DNA of 56,300 nt from Candidatus Stygibacter australis. GTDB taxonomy: Bacteria; Cloacimonadota; Cloacimonadia; Cloacimonadales; TCS61. The translations under genes were made by a program, and so were the position numbers. This document shows, one piece after another, positions 18,609 to 27,717 of the stretch (position 1 is the stretch's first letter; each line of letters opens with the position of its first letter). The notes beneath the pieces are model-generated. The model was not told the DNA's origin. It ran no database searches and worked only from the letters and a program-made list of their open reading frames with translations. Location of the stretch: NCBI GenBank assembly GCA_030765845.1, contig JAVCDJ010000148.1, forward strand, positions 1-56,300, in the 5' to 3' direction.

Positions 18609-18620
18609 ATTCCCCTCCTA

Positions 18621-19379
18621 TTATTCCAGACGACGTTGAATGTTGAATCCTAATCTCAAATAGGAATCCTTATCTACACCAAAGCTTACTCTTCGGAAAC
18701 CCACATCATCTGAATTGCTCAGCAGGAAAATGAATTGATGAGCATAAGTATCCAATTTTATCCCAAATGCATAGGCATCTTCTGCTCCTATATATTGAGC
18801 AAGCCTGGCATCTGCTGTATCTCGATCCAAGACCGGATAATATTCACCTAAAAGACTGATATTGTCCACCAGTTCTAATGCGAACCCCAATCCTAAAACA
18901 AATCTCTCATTATAGCCATCGTAAGCTGTATTCAGAGTAGTTACAAATCTTTCAAGTATCTCTTCATTCTGGAGTGATAAATAGTAAAACATGTTACTTC
19001 TGGTAGGTTCAGGCTGACTCAATTCCTCATAAGAAAAATAGTCGATACCAAATTGCCCATAAACAGGAAAATCCTCAATGTCAATACGATATGCCAGGCC
19101 ATATATCTTTTCACTTTTACGCCGGCTATAAGAGATTTTTACTTCCGCTTTACGGTAGAATTGGTATCTGGCACTTAGATTGACATTCGCTCCCGCATCC
19201 ATACCCAGAAAATTATTCAAAGGATCATCAGTAATATCTCCATAAAACCGATGTCTGATCATGATCTCAAATTCTTTTGCCTTCAATCCTGAGGGATTGA
19301 TCAGATTGATCATGCTGAAATCGTATGCCAGTAGGGTTGAAACTATAAAGAGGAAAACAACGATGAACTTGAATCGCAT
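18621..19379 (-). CDS. DUF5777 family beta-barrel outer membrane protein
   Basis: This 252-residue protein has a signal peptide (ending near LLA-YDF). Strands follow with the family motifs EIMIRHRFYGD near residue 40, a FGIDYFSYEE region, and YAHQFIFLLSNS near residue 212. It ends RLGFNIQRRLE. DUF5777 proteins are predicted outer-membrane barrels that often sit near cytochrome or DOMON/YceI genes. It lies 12 bases before the DOMON gene and has a strong GGGAGGG site. I infer a porin-like sheath or anchor for the lipoprotein. Confidence 0.8.
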   Translation of the reverse strand: MRFKFIVVFLFIVSTLLAYDFSMINLINPSGLKAKEFEIMIRHRFYGDITDDPLNNFLGMDAGANVNLSARYQFYRKAEVKISYSRRKSEKIYGLAYRIDIEDFPVYGQFGIDYFSYEELSQPEPTRSNMFYYLSLQNEEILERFVTTLNTAYDGYNERFVLGLGFALELVDNISLLGEYYPVLDRDTADARLAQYIGAEDAYAFGIKLDTYAHQFIFLLSNSDDVGFRRVSFGVDKDSYLRLGFNIQRRLE

Positions 19380-19388
19380 TTTCCCTCC

Positions 19389-19724
19389 CTATTCAATTAC
19401 TAATTTTGCTGATTTCTTTCCTGTCTTATTGCAATTAGTACGAACCTTGATCTCATCTCCTGGCTTAGCATCTACGATTTTATAAAAAACTTCTCCAGTT
19501 TCCAGATTGTCCTGCTTTTCAATCATCTGTTCTACTACCTTCTCTCCATTAAGATAAACCAGGATTTCAAAGATAAAGTGTTTATCAATATCTTTTACTT
19601 TGTGTTCAAAATTCACGGTCAGAACAGAAGTTTCTTTATCGAAACTCAAATCAACTTTTGAAGCAGGATGTGCCAATAGTAAAGCACTCCCAACTAATAT
19701 TACTATAACCAATAAGTACTTCAT
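19389..19724 (-). CDS. small periplasmic Ig-like protein (SoxZ/desulfoferrodoxin-like fold)
   Basis: This 111-residue protein has a signal peptide cut near LLLAHPAS and a single beta-sandwich of about 90 residues. A DIDKHFIFEILVYLNGEKV segment is followed by AKPGDEIKVRTNCNKTGKK, which mirrors the fold shared by SoxZ and the desulfoferrodoxin iron domain. The iron-binding histidine set of desulfoferrodoxin is not complete (one Cys, two His visible), so it may have lost or changed metal binding. It lies nine bases before the DUF5777 gene in a common operon. Function inferred: periplasmic redox or scaffold partner. Confidence 0.5.
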   Translation of the reverse strand: MKYLLVIVILVGSALLLAHPASKVDLSFDKETSVLTVNFEHKVKDIDKHFIFEILVYLNGEKVVEQMIEKQDNLETGEVFYKIVDAKPGDEIKVRTNCNKTGKKSAKLVIE

Positions 19725-19827
19725 AACGCCTCCAGTAATTTAATTAATTCCCATACATTTTAAATATGATTAAAAATAATATAACTGGATTTGATGAATT
19801 TCTGTATTTTTTATAAAATAACCTGAT

Positions 19828-20061
19828 TCACATTTTTTTCTTTTTAAAATACATTGATTTTATCCAGCCAAAATTCAGGATAAGGTGAATTATTCCTACC
19901 AAAATAAAGATTGTTCCAGCCAGTTCATGCATTTCATACAAAAATTCCTCTCCCTGTATTGCAGAGGGGATCATTTTATAAAATACCAGTGATAATGCCG
20001 TAACCAAAAAAGCCAGAACCATAAAGATATTCACCACTTTTAACGCTTTGATTTTTTTCAT
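19828..20061 (-). CDS. DUF4405 membrane cytochrome-like protein
   Basis: This 77-residue protein has two membrane helices. A His in MHELAGTIF starts helix 2 and another appears in IIHLILNFGW, the usual axial heme ligands of the DUF4405 (flavinylation-associated cytochrome) family. A strong AAGGAGG site precedes the ATG. It is the first gene of the minus-strand set leading to the Ig-like, DUF5777 and DOMON genes; the 103-base gap to the next gene makes one transcript likely but not certain. It would form the inner-membrane end of an electron path. Confidence 0.75.
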   Translation of the reverse strand: MKKIKALKVVNIFMVLAFLVTALSLVFYKMIPSAIQGEEFLYEMHELAGTIFILVGIIHLILNFGWIKSMYFKKKKM

Positions 20062-20121
20062 AGATACACCTCCTTAATATATTCTAGTAATAATAGCGTA
20101 CTGCTCAAGTGCAACTACTGA

Positions 20122-20138
20122 AGGAATGAACCATTCCT
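20122..20138. promoter_or_regulatory. possible operator upstream of DUF4405
   Basis: AGGAATGAACCATTCCT is a perfect seven-base-arm palindrome with a three-base spacer, located 60-77 bases upstream of the DUF4405 start. It could be a binding site for a dimeric regulator of the redox operon. No regulator is known from the window, so this is tentative. Confidence 0.35.
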
Positions 20139-20218
20139 CTAACTTACGTAATCTTAAATTTATCAACTTCAACATTTCCCATCACTCCTGAACTCTAAGT
20201 AATCATTTCCCAGCAAGT

Positions 20219-20318
20219 TATCGAGTTAAGACACTGTATTCAGTGGATTGACTTGAGAGCGGTCATTGCCACCCTAAAAAATCTTAAGTCAATCTACATT
20301 CGCATCTTAACTCAATAT
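20219..20318 (-). repeat. dispersed ~100-bp nested-palindrome repeat, copy 1
   Basis: The reverse complement matches the element at 36983-37081 closely across its length. Both have outer arms (ATTGAGTTAAGATG-like/CATCTTAACTCAAT) and inner arms (GATTGACTTAAG/CTTAAGTCAATC, here with one G/A change) around a core containing GGGTGGCAATGACCGC. It sits directly after the stop of the minus-strand protease gene, in the same orientation relative to its gene as copy 2, so it may form the 3' end of the transcript. Confidence 0.85.
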
Positions 20319-20325
20319 TATTTTT

Positions 20326-23163
20326 TTACTTGAGCATCAACATTTTCTTAGTGACTGACCCTGCTGAAGTTGTTAGATTATAGTAATAAATTCCTGAGGA
20401 AACCTGGTTTTGCATATCATCAGTCCCATCCCACTGCAGGTTATAGGAACCTGCTGGCTGAATTTCAAATATCAGGTTCTTGATTTTTTGACCCTTTATA
20501 TTAAATATATTAAGTGAAGTAAATGAAGCCTCGGTGATAGTGTAATGAATTGTAGTTTGCGGATTAAAGGGATTTGGGAAGCAGGTTAGTTCAGTGATCT
20601 GTGGTAATTCATCTTCTGGAGCGGAATTCTGAGAGATCACGTCTTCGGCAATATAAGAATATTCAATTGTACCTGTACCCCCAAAAGTGTCAGTTACAAA
20701 CATGACTACATTATCATAATTTTCGTCATTATTGGGTAAAGTGATCTCACCATTAGCGAAATCATCGAGTTCCATTTCATATAATGCATAGGGAATATCA
20801 CCATTGAGCGAAACAAATCTTACATAATATTGCGAATAATCAGCATCACCCATAAAATTAACTCTCAGGCTGTTTTCCAGATTTGAGAAGGTTATATAAT
20901 TCACACTCCAATGCTGCATGGAATTAGTCTCTGAGGTGGGGTAGAAGGCTATATCGTCAATAGTTCCCATAGCATAATCACCAGTACCTACAGGATTATC
21001 ATTATAACCAAATCTTCCATCCATGAAGCCGGGGTCATTAATATAATTGGCAATTACCCAATTATTAAATACATCTTCTGCATTCACATCATCCCAGCCA
21101 GTGGTAATTAGAGCAGCATTTATGCCATCCATGCCATTTAATGGCTCCGCTACAAGGTTATGGATAATATTCACATCATCAAGGCAGTAATGTTCCCAGA
21201 GATAGATCATAAAAAGCCAGGTTTGGGGATAATCTGGACCCGCAGTCCACTGGATAAGGTTATTATCGGGATTCATGGTGAACATCACCATCCAGTAGGG
21301 ACTTACCCAGCCGGTAACCGTTTGAGCAAAACAGGAAAGACCTTCATTTACCCAGGTTTGCTCGTTTGAATCCATGGTATGATGAATAAGATGCTGGAAT
21401 TCATGAGCAATTGTGGAGAAGCAGTAGGAGCTGTTTATTCCTGAACCATGCGGGTTTTTATCGATATAGAGAACTTCCATATTATTGCTGTGAGTTCCTC
21501 CAGATATATCATTAGGGGCGAAAAATCCGTTAATATCCGCATCATCTATATCATATATCAGGATATTAACTTTTCCATTTTCGTCAATATCAGAAGGCAT
21601 CCCAAACATCTGGGTATCAAGTTCATAAATGCCATTATCAGGATCAGCAGCAGTAGAATCGTCAAACGCTCTTGCTACCAGTTCTACATCATTCGGTGTA
21701 ATATCAATATTCCATAAATCGTTATCTACATATACATTACAATATTCTCCCGAAATTTGACGGGTAGCAGTAATTTCCGTGTAACTATTATTATTAAAGT
21801 TATATGCCCAGAAATTCCTTTCTTCAAAAGTGCTTTCTTCCAAGGTAAAACTATACGTTTTTGTGGTTGAAGTGATATTAGAGATATTCATTACCATGTA
21901 ATCATATTCCGGTTCAAAAGCAGGTAAGGTTATTGATCCTTCGTTACCTGAAGCAACCAGATTAATAACTTCTGTAGCTCCGGAATTACTTACCATAAGG
22001 AGATTAACAATGAATTCTCCTGTATTTGCCGTAAAGCTGATATCCAGATCAACATCACCAGTTACAAATTTATAATAATCTGCCGCCCAGCCATTAACGG
22101 AGGCACTGCCACTTACAGGATAACTGTTATATGTATTTACACAGTGGAAGGTAGGCAGGTCAATAGTGGTATAATCACCCAGATAATTGGCATTTGTCCA
22201 TTGAGAGAAAATATAATTGAAAGGAGCTTGATAACCCAACTCTATCAGGGCATTCTGGACACCTGTGATGCCATTTGCCGTTTCAGCAACAATCTCAGAG
22301 ATAATATCATGTCCTCCATAATTTTCAGAAAGGAAGACGGTAAAGAGGTAAGTTTGGACATAGTCAGCAAATTCCTGGTCCCAGACTATCAGATTGTTGT
22401 CAGGCTGGTTGGGAAAATCCACGATTGGATCCGGATAACCATAAAGATACATAGCGTATTCAGAGCAACCTTCATTTACCCAGGTATCTTCATTGATATC
22501 CATACCCCAGTGGATCAGATGCTGCATTTCATGAGCCAGTACAGAAAGCCTGATGGGTGAAATGGGATTCAAGGGATTGCAGGTCATATAGATCATTTCG
22601 CATTCATTACTGTGACCTGGAGGATTCATTTGCTGAGCTTCTGCTTCCGTAACCTGATTATAGGCACTGAAATAGCCATCAAAGGAAGTTCCTTGAAAAC
22701 TCCCCAAAGCGGAATAAAAGATGATCATTTTGGGGTCATTATCAAGCTCATCTGGTACTGGACCAAAATACTCCGTATTAAGATCATAAATTCCCTGATC
22801 AGGAAATGCGATAGTGTGTTCTTCAAAATTAGCCAGGACAGTATCAACATCTACCTGAGTCATATTCACATTCCATTCGCTATCGGCAACGAAAATATAG
22901 CAATGTTCACCTACTGCCTGACAGGTTGACGGGGTTTGAATCCAGGCTGGTGGCATATCTGAAAAGTCCCAGCTCCAGAATACATCTGTATCACCAACCG
23001 AATAATCTCTGGTTTCTCGAGTTATATTTTGATGTTCGGGATTATTGAGAAATCTCTCAGTTTGACGGGTAATATCAGCTTGAAAGTCTGTAAATCCCTC
23101 AGCATTTGCATAAATCATACTAAAAGAAATAAACAGGGAAACAAAAATTAATAAGTACTTCAT
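20326..23163 (-). CDS. secreted double zinc metalloprotease (M30-like) with sorting tail
   Basis: This 945-residue protein has a signal peptide. Two successive modules each carry a zinc-protease motif: HEMQHLIH at residue 211 and HEFQHLIH near 588. In both, the helix is followed within about 13 residues by TWVNEG with the third-ligand Glu. This arrangement resembles hyicolysin-type (M30) peptidases. C-terminal features are FPNPFNPQTTI, SGIYYYN and the end KKMLMLK, the sorting tail. Both active sites look intact, so the duplication may give two proteases in one chain. Probable role: extracellular protein degradation. Confidence 0.82.
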   Translation of the reverse strand: MKYLLIFVSLFISFSMIYANAEGFTDFQADITRQTERFLNNPEHQNITRETRDYSVGDTDVFWSWDFSDMPPAWIQTPSTCQAVGEHCYIFVADSEWNVNMTQVDVDTVLANFEEHTIAFPDQGIYDLNTEYFGPVPDELDNDPKMIIFYSALGSFQGTSFDGYFSAYNQVTEAEAQQMNPPGHSNECEMIYMTCNPLNPISPIRLSVLAHEMQHLIHWGMDINEDTWVNEGCSEYAMYLYGYPDPIVDFPNQPDNNLIVWDQEFADYVQTYLFTVFLSENYGGHDIISEIVAETANGITGVQNALIELGYQAPFNYIFSQWTNANYLGDYTTIDLPTFHCVNTYNSYPVSGSASVNGWAADYYKFVTGDVDLDISFTANTGEFIVNLLMVSNSGATEVINLVASGNEGSITLPAFEPEYDYMVMNISNITSTTKTYSFTLEESTFEERNFWAYNFNNNSYTEITATRQISGEYCNVYVDNDLWNIDITPNDVELVARAFDDSTAADPDNGIYELDTQMFGMPSDIDENGKVNILIYDIDDADINGFFAPNDISGGTHSNNMEVLYIDKNPHGSGINSSYCFSTIAHEFQHLIHHTMDSNEQTWVNEGLSCFAQTVTGWVSPYWMVMFTMNPDNNLIQWTAGPDYPQTWLFMIYLWEHYCLDDVNIIHNLVAEPLNGMDGINAALITTGWDDVNAEDVFNNWVIANYINDPGFMDGRFGYNDNPVGTGDYAMGTIDDIAFYPTSETNSMQHWSVNYITFSNLENSLRVNFMGDADYSQYYVRFVSLNGDIPYALYEMELDDFANGEITLPNNDENYDNVVMFVTDTFGGTGTIEYSYIAEDVISQNSAPEDELPQITELTCFPNPFNPQTTIHYTITEASFTSLNIFNIKGQKIKNLIFEIQPAGSYNLQWDGTDDMQNQVSSGIYYYNLTTSAGSVTKKMLMLK

Positions 23164-23284
23164 ATTCTACTCCATAATAAATTTTTATTTTAATCGACTA
23201 AATAATAAACAGGGTAAGTTGTCAAATATATAATTTACTAATAGTTATGCGAGGAAATTAGTTTTATTTTACTCAAGTAATTGA

Positions 23285-25756
23285 TCATTTTTTGGAAACT
23301 TCTTCTTTAAGAGCTTGAATCTCATCTTTCAATTCTTTGATCCTGAATTCTCTGGCAATAAAGAGCTCGTGATAATGCCGCAGTTCCTGATTCTGCTTTT
23401 CCAGCTTTTCGGTTCTTTGCTGAACTAATTGCTCAAGATGGGTACGATGCTGTTCTAATTCTATTTCTTTTAGCTTGAATTCTGTGATGTCTTGAGAGAT
23501 TCCATAAATTTCAAAAATCTTTCCATTATCATTATATCGTGGAAATCCCTGTGTCACAATATGATGAATAGTATTATCTGGAAAATTGATTTTCAATTTA
23601 AGATTGTTAGGTACTCCTTCACGGCATTTTTTCGCACTTTCATCAAACATCTCCCAATCATCGGGATGAATTAGGTTTTTATGTTGGTCATAATTTGGTG
23701 CATTCTTAGTAGGATCTTGACCGAAGATGGTGAACATTTGCTTTGACCAGGTCAAATTTCCGGTTTTAATATTGTAGGTCCAATATCCGATATTAGCCAT
23801 ATCCTGAGCTGCAAGCAAAGTTTCATTTGTTTTCTTCAATTCATCTTCAACCTGCTTTCTTTCTGTAATATCAGAAAAAATCGAAAAAGCGCCGGATGGC
23901 TGGTCACTGTCATTTTCATATATTGGAGCAGAATTAACTGATAACCAGATTGTTTTTTCAGTACGACTATCAATAAGTCCGATTAAGATATTCTGGCAGT
24001 ATTTACCCTGACTTAGACTTAGGAATATTGGATCTTCTTCAATGGTAAAATCTGAACCATCTTCATGGAATGATTTCCATCTTCGAGGCTCTGGTTTTGT
24101 TCCTCTAATTTCATGCAAAGAGAAATTGAGAATTCTTTGAGCGGCTGGATTAGCATCAATTACTTCAGCATTTTGATTGAAGAACATCACACCTTCGGTG
24201 AGTGTGTCATACAGGCGATGATAATTTTCCTGACTTTTTATAAATTCCTTTTCTGCATTTTTCCGGGTTGTGATATCTGTGTTAAAACCTATAAAACGAT
24301 AGGGTTTTCCATTCTCATCCCAAAGTGCTTTTCCTCTACCAGTGATCCAACGGTAATATCCATCCTTGCATAGCATGCGAAAAGTTGATTTATATACTGT
24401 AATTTTACCCGACAAATATTCTTCAACTTTCTTGTGAGCTTCATCATAATCATCAGGATGAAGCTGGTCTTCCCAGGCATGAATTGTATATGGTAGTTCA
24501 TCTGGTTCATAGCCCAGCATTGTGGCAAAACGGTCGCTATGATAAGTGTAATCAGTCTTAAGATCCCAATCCCATAAGCCATCATTAGTGCCTTCCACAG
24601 CAAGCTTAAATCTTTCTTCACTGGCTTTTAATTTTTCTTCTGCCTTTTGCCGTTCAGTGATATCCCTTGCCAGTCCAAAATATACTATTTGACCCTGTAT
24701 CATACATTTTGAACCAGAAACTTCCACAGCTATCTGATGACCGTCTTTGTGAATATGAATAGTCTCAAAAATAACTGATTTTCCATCCTCAGTGTTAGCC
24801 CAGAAGTCAATGAATGCATCTATTGGGAAGTTTTTATCTACCTGGTTAATGGACATTGCCAAAAACTCTTCTTTGGAATATCCCAGCAGCTTACAGGCAT
24901 TTTCATTTACCTCAACAAATATTCCATTCTTATCAATAAGGAAAATGGCATCGGATGCCATTTCTATGAGATAACGATAGCGTTCTTCACTGGCAGCAAG
25001 TTTTAATTCAGCTAATTTCCTTAATGTAACATCTTGAATAACTCCCACAATTTTGATGGGTTGACCAGTTTCATTTTTATTAAGAATAGCTTTGGATATG
25101 ATTATTCTTGGTTCTATTTGATCAAGTGGTTGTATTTCAAATTCAAGGTCGTAAGGTATATCTTTTGAAATCAAATCTTCCAATGCCTGGTGTACATTCT
25201 CCCGATCGGGAATGCAATTCTCTACATATTCAGTAGTTATATCAACTTTTTCAAGTGGTATTCCATAGAGAGCTTTTGCTCCCACAGAAGCCCAGAATCT
25301 TTCTTTAATAATATCATATTCCCAATTACCTACGCTCCCTATTAGTTCTGCTGTTTCATGACGTAATTTAATTATTTCCAATTCTTCCTGCAACATCTTT
25401 TGCTGAGTAATATCCCTGCCAACCGCAAAATAATCTAATAATCTGCCATTCTGCTGAAACCTACCCTTGACTTTCCACTCTATCCATTTTATACCTTCTG
25501 CACTGTTAATCCGTTCTTGATGAGATGAATAGTTTTTCTTCTCAGATATTTTACTTAAAGAATCAATTGCTTTGTCACGGTCAGCTTCTACAATGAGTGA
25601 AAGGAAATTTGTGCCTTTTAGTTCTTTAAATGTTTTCCCAAATATCTTACAATAGGCATTATTGATGAAGCGGATTCTATAATCACGCTCAAATATAATG
25701 ATCAAATCTGAATGATTGTCTATAAAATACTTCAGCGTATCAATATGTTTTCTCAT
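23285..25756 (-). CDS. six-PAS sensor protein lacking an output domain
   Basis: Starting at ATG 25756 (GGGGTG site; a TTG upstream adds an unlikely hydrophobic prefix), the 823 residues hold six PAS/PAC units. The borders are marked by repeats such as AVGRDITQQK, VIQDVTLRKLAE, LARDITERQKAE, FNTDITTRKNAE, IFSDITERKQVE and GISQDITEFKLKE. A C-terminal coiled coil follows, closing with FIAREFRIKELKDEI, an ending common in PAS proteins of anaerobes. No His-kinase, HATPase, GGDEF or EAL domain is present. It may bind a partner through the coil or act as a sensor scaffold. Ligands unknown. Confidence 0.85.
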   Translation of the reverse strand: MRKHIDTLKYFIDNHSDLIIIFERDYRIRFINNAYCKIFGKTFKELKGTNFLSLIVEADRDKAIDSLSKISEKKNYSSHQERINSAEGIKWIEWKVKGRFQQNGRLLDYFAVGRDITQQKMLQEELEIIKLRHETAELIGSVGNWEYDIIKERFWASVGAKALYGIPLEKVDITTEYVENCIPDRENVHQALEDLISKDIPYDLEFEIQPLDQIEPRIIISKAILNKNETGQPIKIVGVIQDVTLRKLAELKLAASEERYRYLIEMASDAIFLIDKNGIFVEVNENACKLLGYSKEEFLAMSINQVDKNFPIDAFIDFWANTEDGKSVIFETIHIHKDGHQIAVEVSGSKCMIQGQIVYFGLARDITERQKAEEKLKASEERFKLAVEGTNDGLWDWDLKTDYTYHSDRFATMLGYEPDELPYTIHAWEDQLHPDDYDEAHKKVEEYLSGKITVYKSTFRMLCKDGYYRWITGRGKALWDENGKPYRFIGFNTDITTRKNAEKEFIKSQENYHRLYDTLTEGVMFFNQNAEVIDANPAAQRILNFSLHEIRGTKPEPRRWKSFHEDGSDFTIEEDPIFLSLSQGKYCQNILIGLIDSRTEKTIWLSVNSAPIYENDSDQPSGAFSIFSDITERKQVEDELKKTNETLLAAQDMANIGYWTYNIKTGNLTWSKQMFTIFGQDPTKNAPNYDQHKNLIHPDDWEMFDESAKKCREGVPNNLKLKINFPDNTIHHIVTQGFPRYNDNGKIFEIYGISQDITEFKLKEIELEQHRTHLEQLVQQRTEKLEKQNQELRHYHELFIAREFRIKELKDEIQALKEEVSKK

Positions 25757-25930
25757 TTTCACCCCATTTATTTTATAATTTATTATTGTCTTTCTCGCTT
25801 CCAATGTCAACACAAATATTAATAAAAAAAGTATCAAGGATTCCCTTTTTAAGATTGATTAGTTGAATTGTTTGACTATTTGTCACTACATTCATAATTA
25901 TTGTTTTGTAAAAAGAAAAAGGATATGATT

Positions 25931-26572
25931 ATGAAACTAACTAAAACAGAAGTTAGAGTAATTGGTTCATTAATAGAAAAAGAACTAACAACTCCAGATT
26001 ACTATCCCTTGAGTCTAAATGCTTTGCGTAATGCCTGCAATCAGAAATCAAATCGTGATCCAGTAATGAATGTAGATGAAGGAACTCTTATTCATACCCT
26101 TGATGAACTGCGGGAGAAGAAACTTGTGATATTTTCCAGTGGGCAGGGACAGCGAGTGATAAAGTATAAGCATAATATTGGAGAAGCTCTGAGTCTTGAT
26201 CAACGTGAAATCTCCTTACTGGCAGCCCTTTTTCTGAGAGGAGCGCAAACTCTGGGTGAATTGCGATTACATACTCAAAGAATGCATGAATTTGATTCTC
26301 TCAATGAAGTTCAGCAATTTTTACAAAAACTTACTGATCGTGAAATCCCATTGGTTATGCTTTTAGCACGCCAGCTTGGGCAAAAAGAACAGCGCTATAT
26401 CCATCTCCTTGATGATCAGGAAGAATTAATCGATGACGTACAAGAAATTAATGAAGAGAAACCTGAAAATGAAATTGCTGAGCTTAAAGAAAAAATTGAG
26501 CAACTGCAGGAGGAAATGATAGAATTAAAGCTTGATTATTATAATTTAAAGAAAGAACTGGGTATATCCTGA
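25931..26572 (+). CDS. YceH/UPF0502 (DUF480) family protein
   Basis: The 213-residue protein (ATG 25931, AAGGA site seven bases upstream) matches YceH throughout. LTKTEVRVIGSLIEKELTTP is the first winged helix, LNALRNACNQKSNRDPVM the central motif, and FLRGAQTLGEL the second winged helix. A C-terminal coiled coil of about 60 residues (EIAELKEKIEQLQEEM) ends it. The family has two winged-helix domains and may bind DNA, but its function is unclear. It stands alone, divergent from the PAS gene. Confidence 0.9.
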   Translation: MKLTKTEVRVIGSLIEKELTTPDYYPLSLNALRNACNQKSNRDPVMNVDEGTLIHTLDELREKKLVIFSSGQGQRVIKYKHNIGEALSLDQREISLLAALFLRGAQTLGELRLHTQRMHEFDSLNEVQQFLQKLTDREIPLVMLLARQLGQKEQRYIHLLDDQEELIDDVQEINEEKPENEIAELKEKIEQLQEEMIELKLDYYNLKKELGIS

Positions 26573-26574
26573 TA

Positions 26575-27252
26575 TCAAAGGAATAAAAAACTTAAGATAA
26601 CAGCGAAAACTAAAGCTGGCAGCATATTGAGCACTCTAACAGGTTTTATATTCATTATTCTAATACCCATTGCTATTAATATCAACCCACCAGTAGCCGT
26701 TACCTCGTTGATGATCAATGGGTTAAAGTAATCTCCAAATAGACTGCTCAGCAATGTGAGCCCCCCCTGATAGATCACCAGCGGTATCACAGAAAACATC
26801 ACTCCAATACCCAGGGTTGAAGTTAAAGCAATTGCTGCGAACCCATCAAGTAACGACTTTGCTAATAATAGGTTAGGTTTATTTCCCAAACCTTCTTCAA
26901 TCGCTCCCAGTATTGTCATTGAGCCCATGCAAAATAAGAGAAAGGCAGTAATCATACCCTCTGAAAATCTATCATTACTGCTGCTAACTTTTTGCTTGAT
27001 CCGATCTGTGATTTTCTCGATTACTTTCTCCAGATCAATTAATTCACCTATAATAGAACCCAATACTATGCTGAATACCAGGATCAAATAGTTTTGCGTT
27101 TTCATACCCATTGAAACTCCCAGAAATATAGTGAAAACACCAATTCCGTTAAATGCCGTCTGAGTGACCTTCTCTGGCAGTTTACGGTTCAGTAGCAAAC
27201 CCAGCAAACTGCCGGCAATTACTGCCCCAGCATTGATTATAGTTCCCAACAT
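26575..27252 (-). CDS. DUF554 family membrane protein
   Basis: This 225-residue protein has about six membrane helices. It begins MLGTIINAGAVIAGSLLGLL, followed by FNGIGVFTIFLGVSMGM and an LGSIIGELIDLE segment, the DUF554 (YdfK-like) signatures. Function is unknown; a transporter or channel is suspected. An AGGAGA site precedes the ATG. Its stop lies two bases from the stop of the convergent YceH-like gene, leaving no room for a separate terminator. Confidence 0.9.
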   Translation of the reverse strand: MLGTIINAGAVIAGSLLGLLLNRKLPEKVTQTAFNGIGVFTIFLGVSMGMKTQNYLILVFSIVLGSIIGELIDLEKVIEKITDRIKQKVSSSNDRFSEGMITAFLLFCMGSMTILGAIEEGLGNKPNLLLAKSLLDGFAAIALTSTLGIGVMFSVIPLVIYQGGLTLLSSLFGDYFNPLIINEVTATGGLILIAMGIRIMNIKPVRVLNMLPALVFAVILSFLFL

Positions 27253-27717
27253 AGTAATCTCCTTTTATGTTTTCTAAAATTCTCTACAAACACAAAAGAC
27301 GCAAGTTAATTAAAATAAAATCAGATAAGTAGGATTTAAGTAGAACGTGCATAGCGGGCGGTACACCGGAAGTGGGGCGTGAACTACGTGAAGTTATAGC
27401 AGTAATTAATTTACTCAAATGCATCATATTTGTCAATTTTTGGGGAATTGACCTTTCTGAGACCTTCGTAATGGTTGACCGTTATTAACAAAAAAATATG
27501 GCAGTGCTAATTGGTATATTGGTATAGGTTTATAACCTCATTCCTTCTGATCAGCCATTGCGGAGGTGCTGGCACCATGCGCAAGGTTTTAGCTGGTGAG
27601 AATTGAACAATCGCTATAATTCCGCGAGGATGCCCGAATCGATTATATTGACAAAATCTCTTAAAACACAATATGCTCTACCTGATTTGTGATATGCAGA
27701 TCAAAGGAGTAGATGAA
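27253..27717. other. intergenic stretch with a repeat and a GC-rich patch
   Basis: No gene is visible in these 465 bases. They hold the dispersed repeat at 27461-27608 and, at about 27347-27400, a patch visibly richer in G and C (GCGGGCGGTACACCGGAAG region) than its surroundings. The DUF362 gene follows. Confidence 0.5.
27461..27608 (+). repeat. dispersed ~150-bp palindromic repeat, copy 1
   Basis: Arms GACCTTCGTAATGGTTGACC and TGATCAGCCATTGCGGAGGT face each other across about 65 bases. The right side continues with CATGCGCAAGG and AGCTGGTGAGAATTGAAC. The whole segment matches the reverse complement of 31539-31703, but the outer left arm of that copy is missing here. No protein frame lies within. 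It is probably a non-autonomous element or REP-type repeat. Confidence 0.8.

Noticed and set aside
22144-22560. Plus-strand frame of 138 residues inside the protease gene
   Set aside because: It is antisense to a well-supported protease with two intact motifs.
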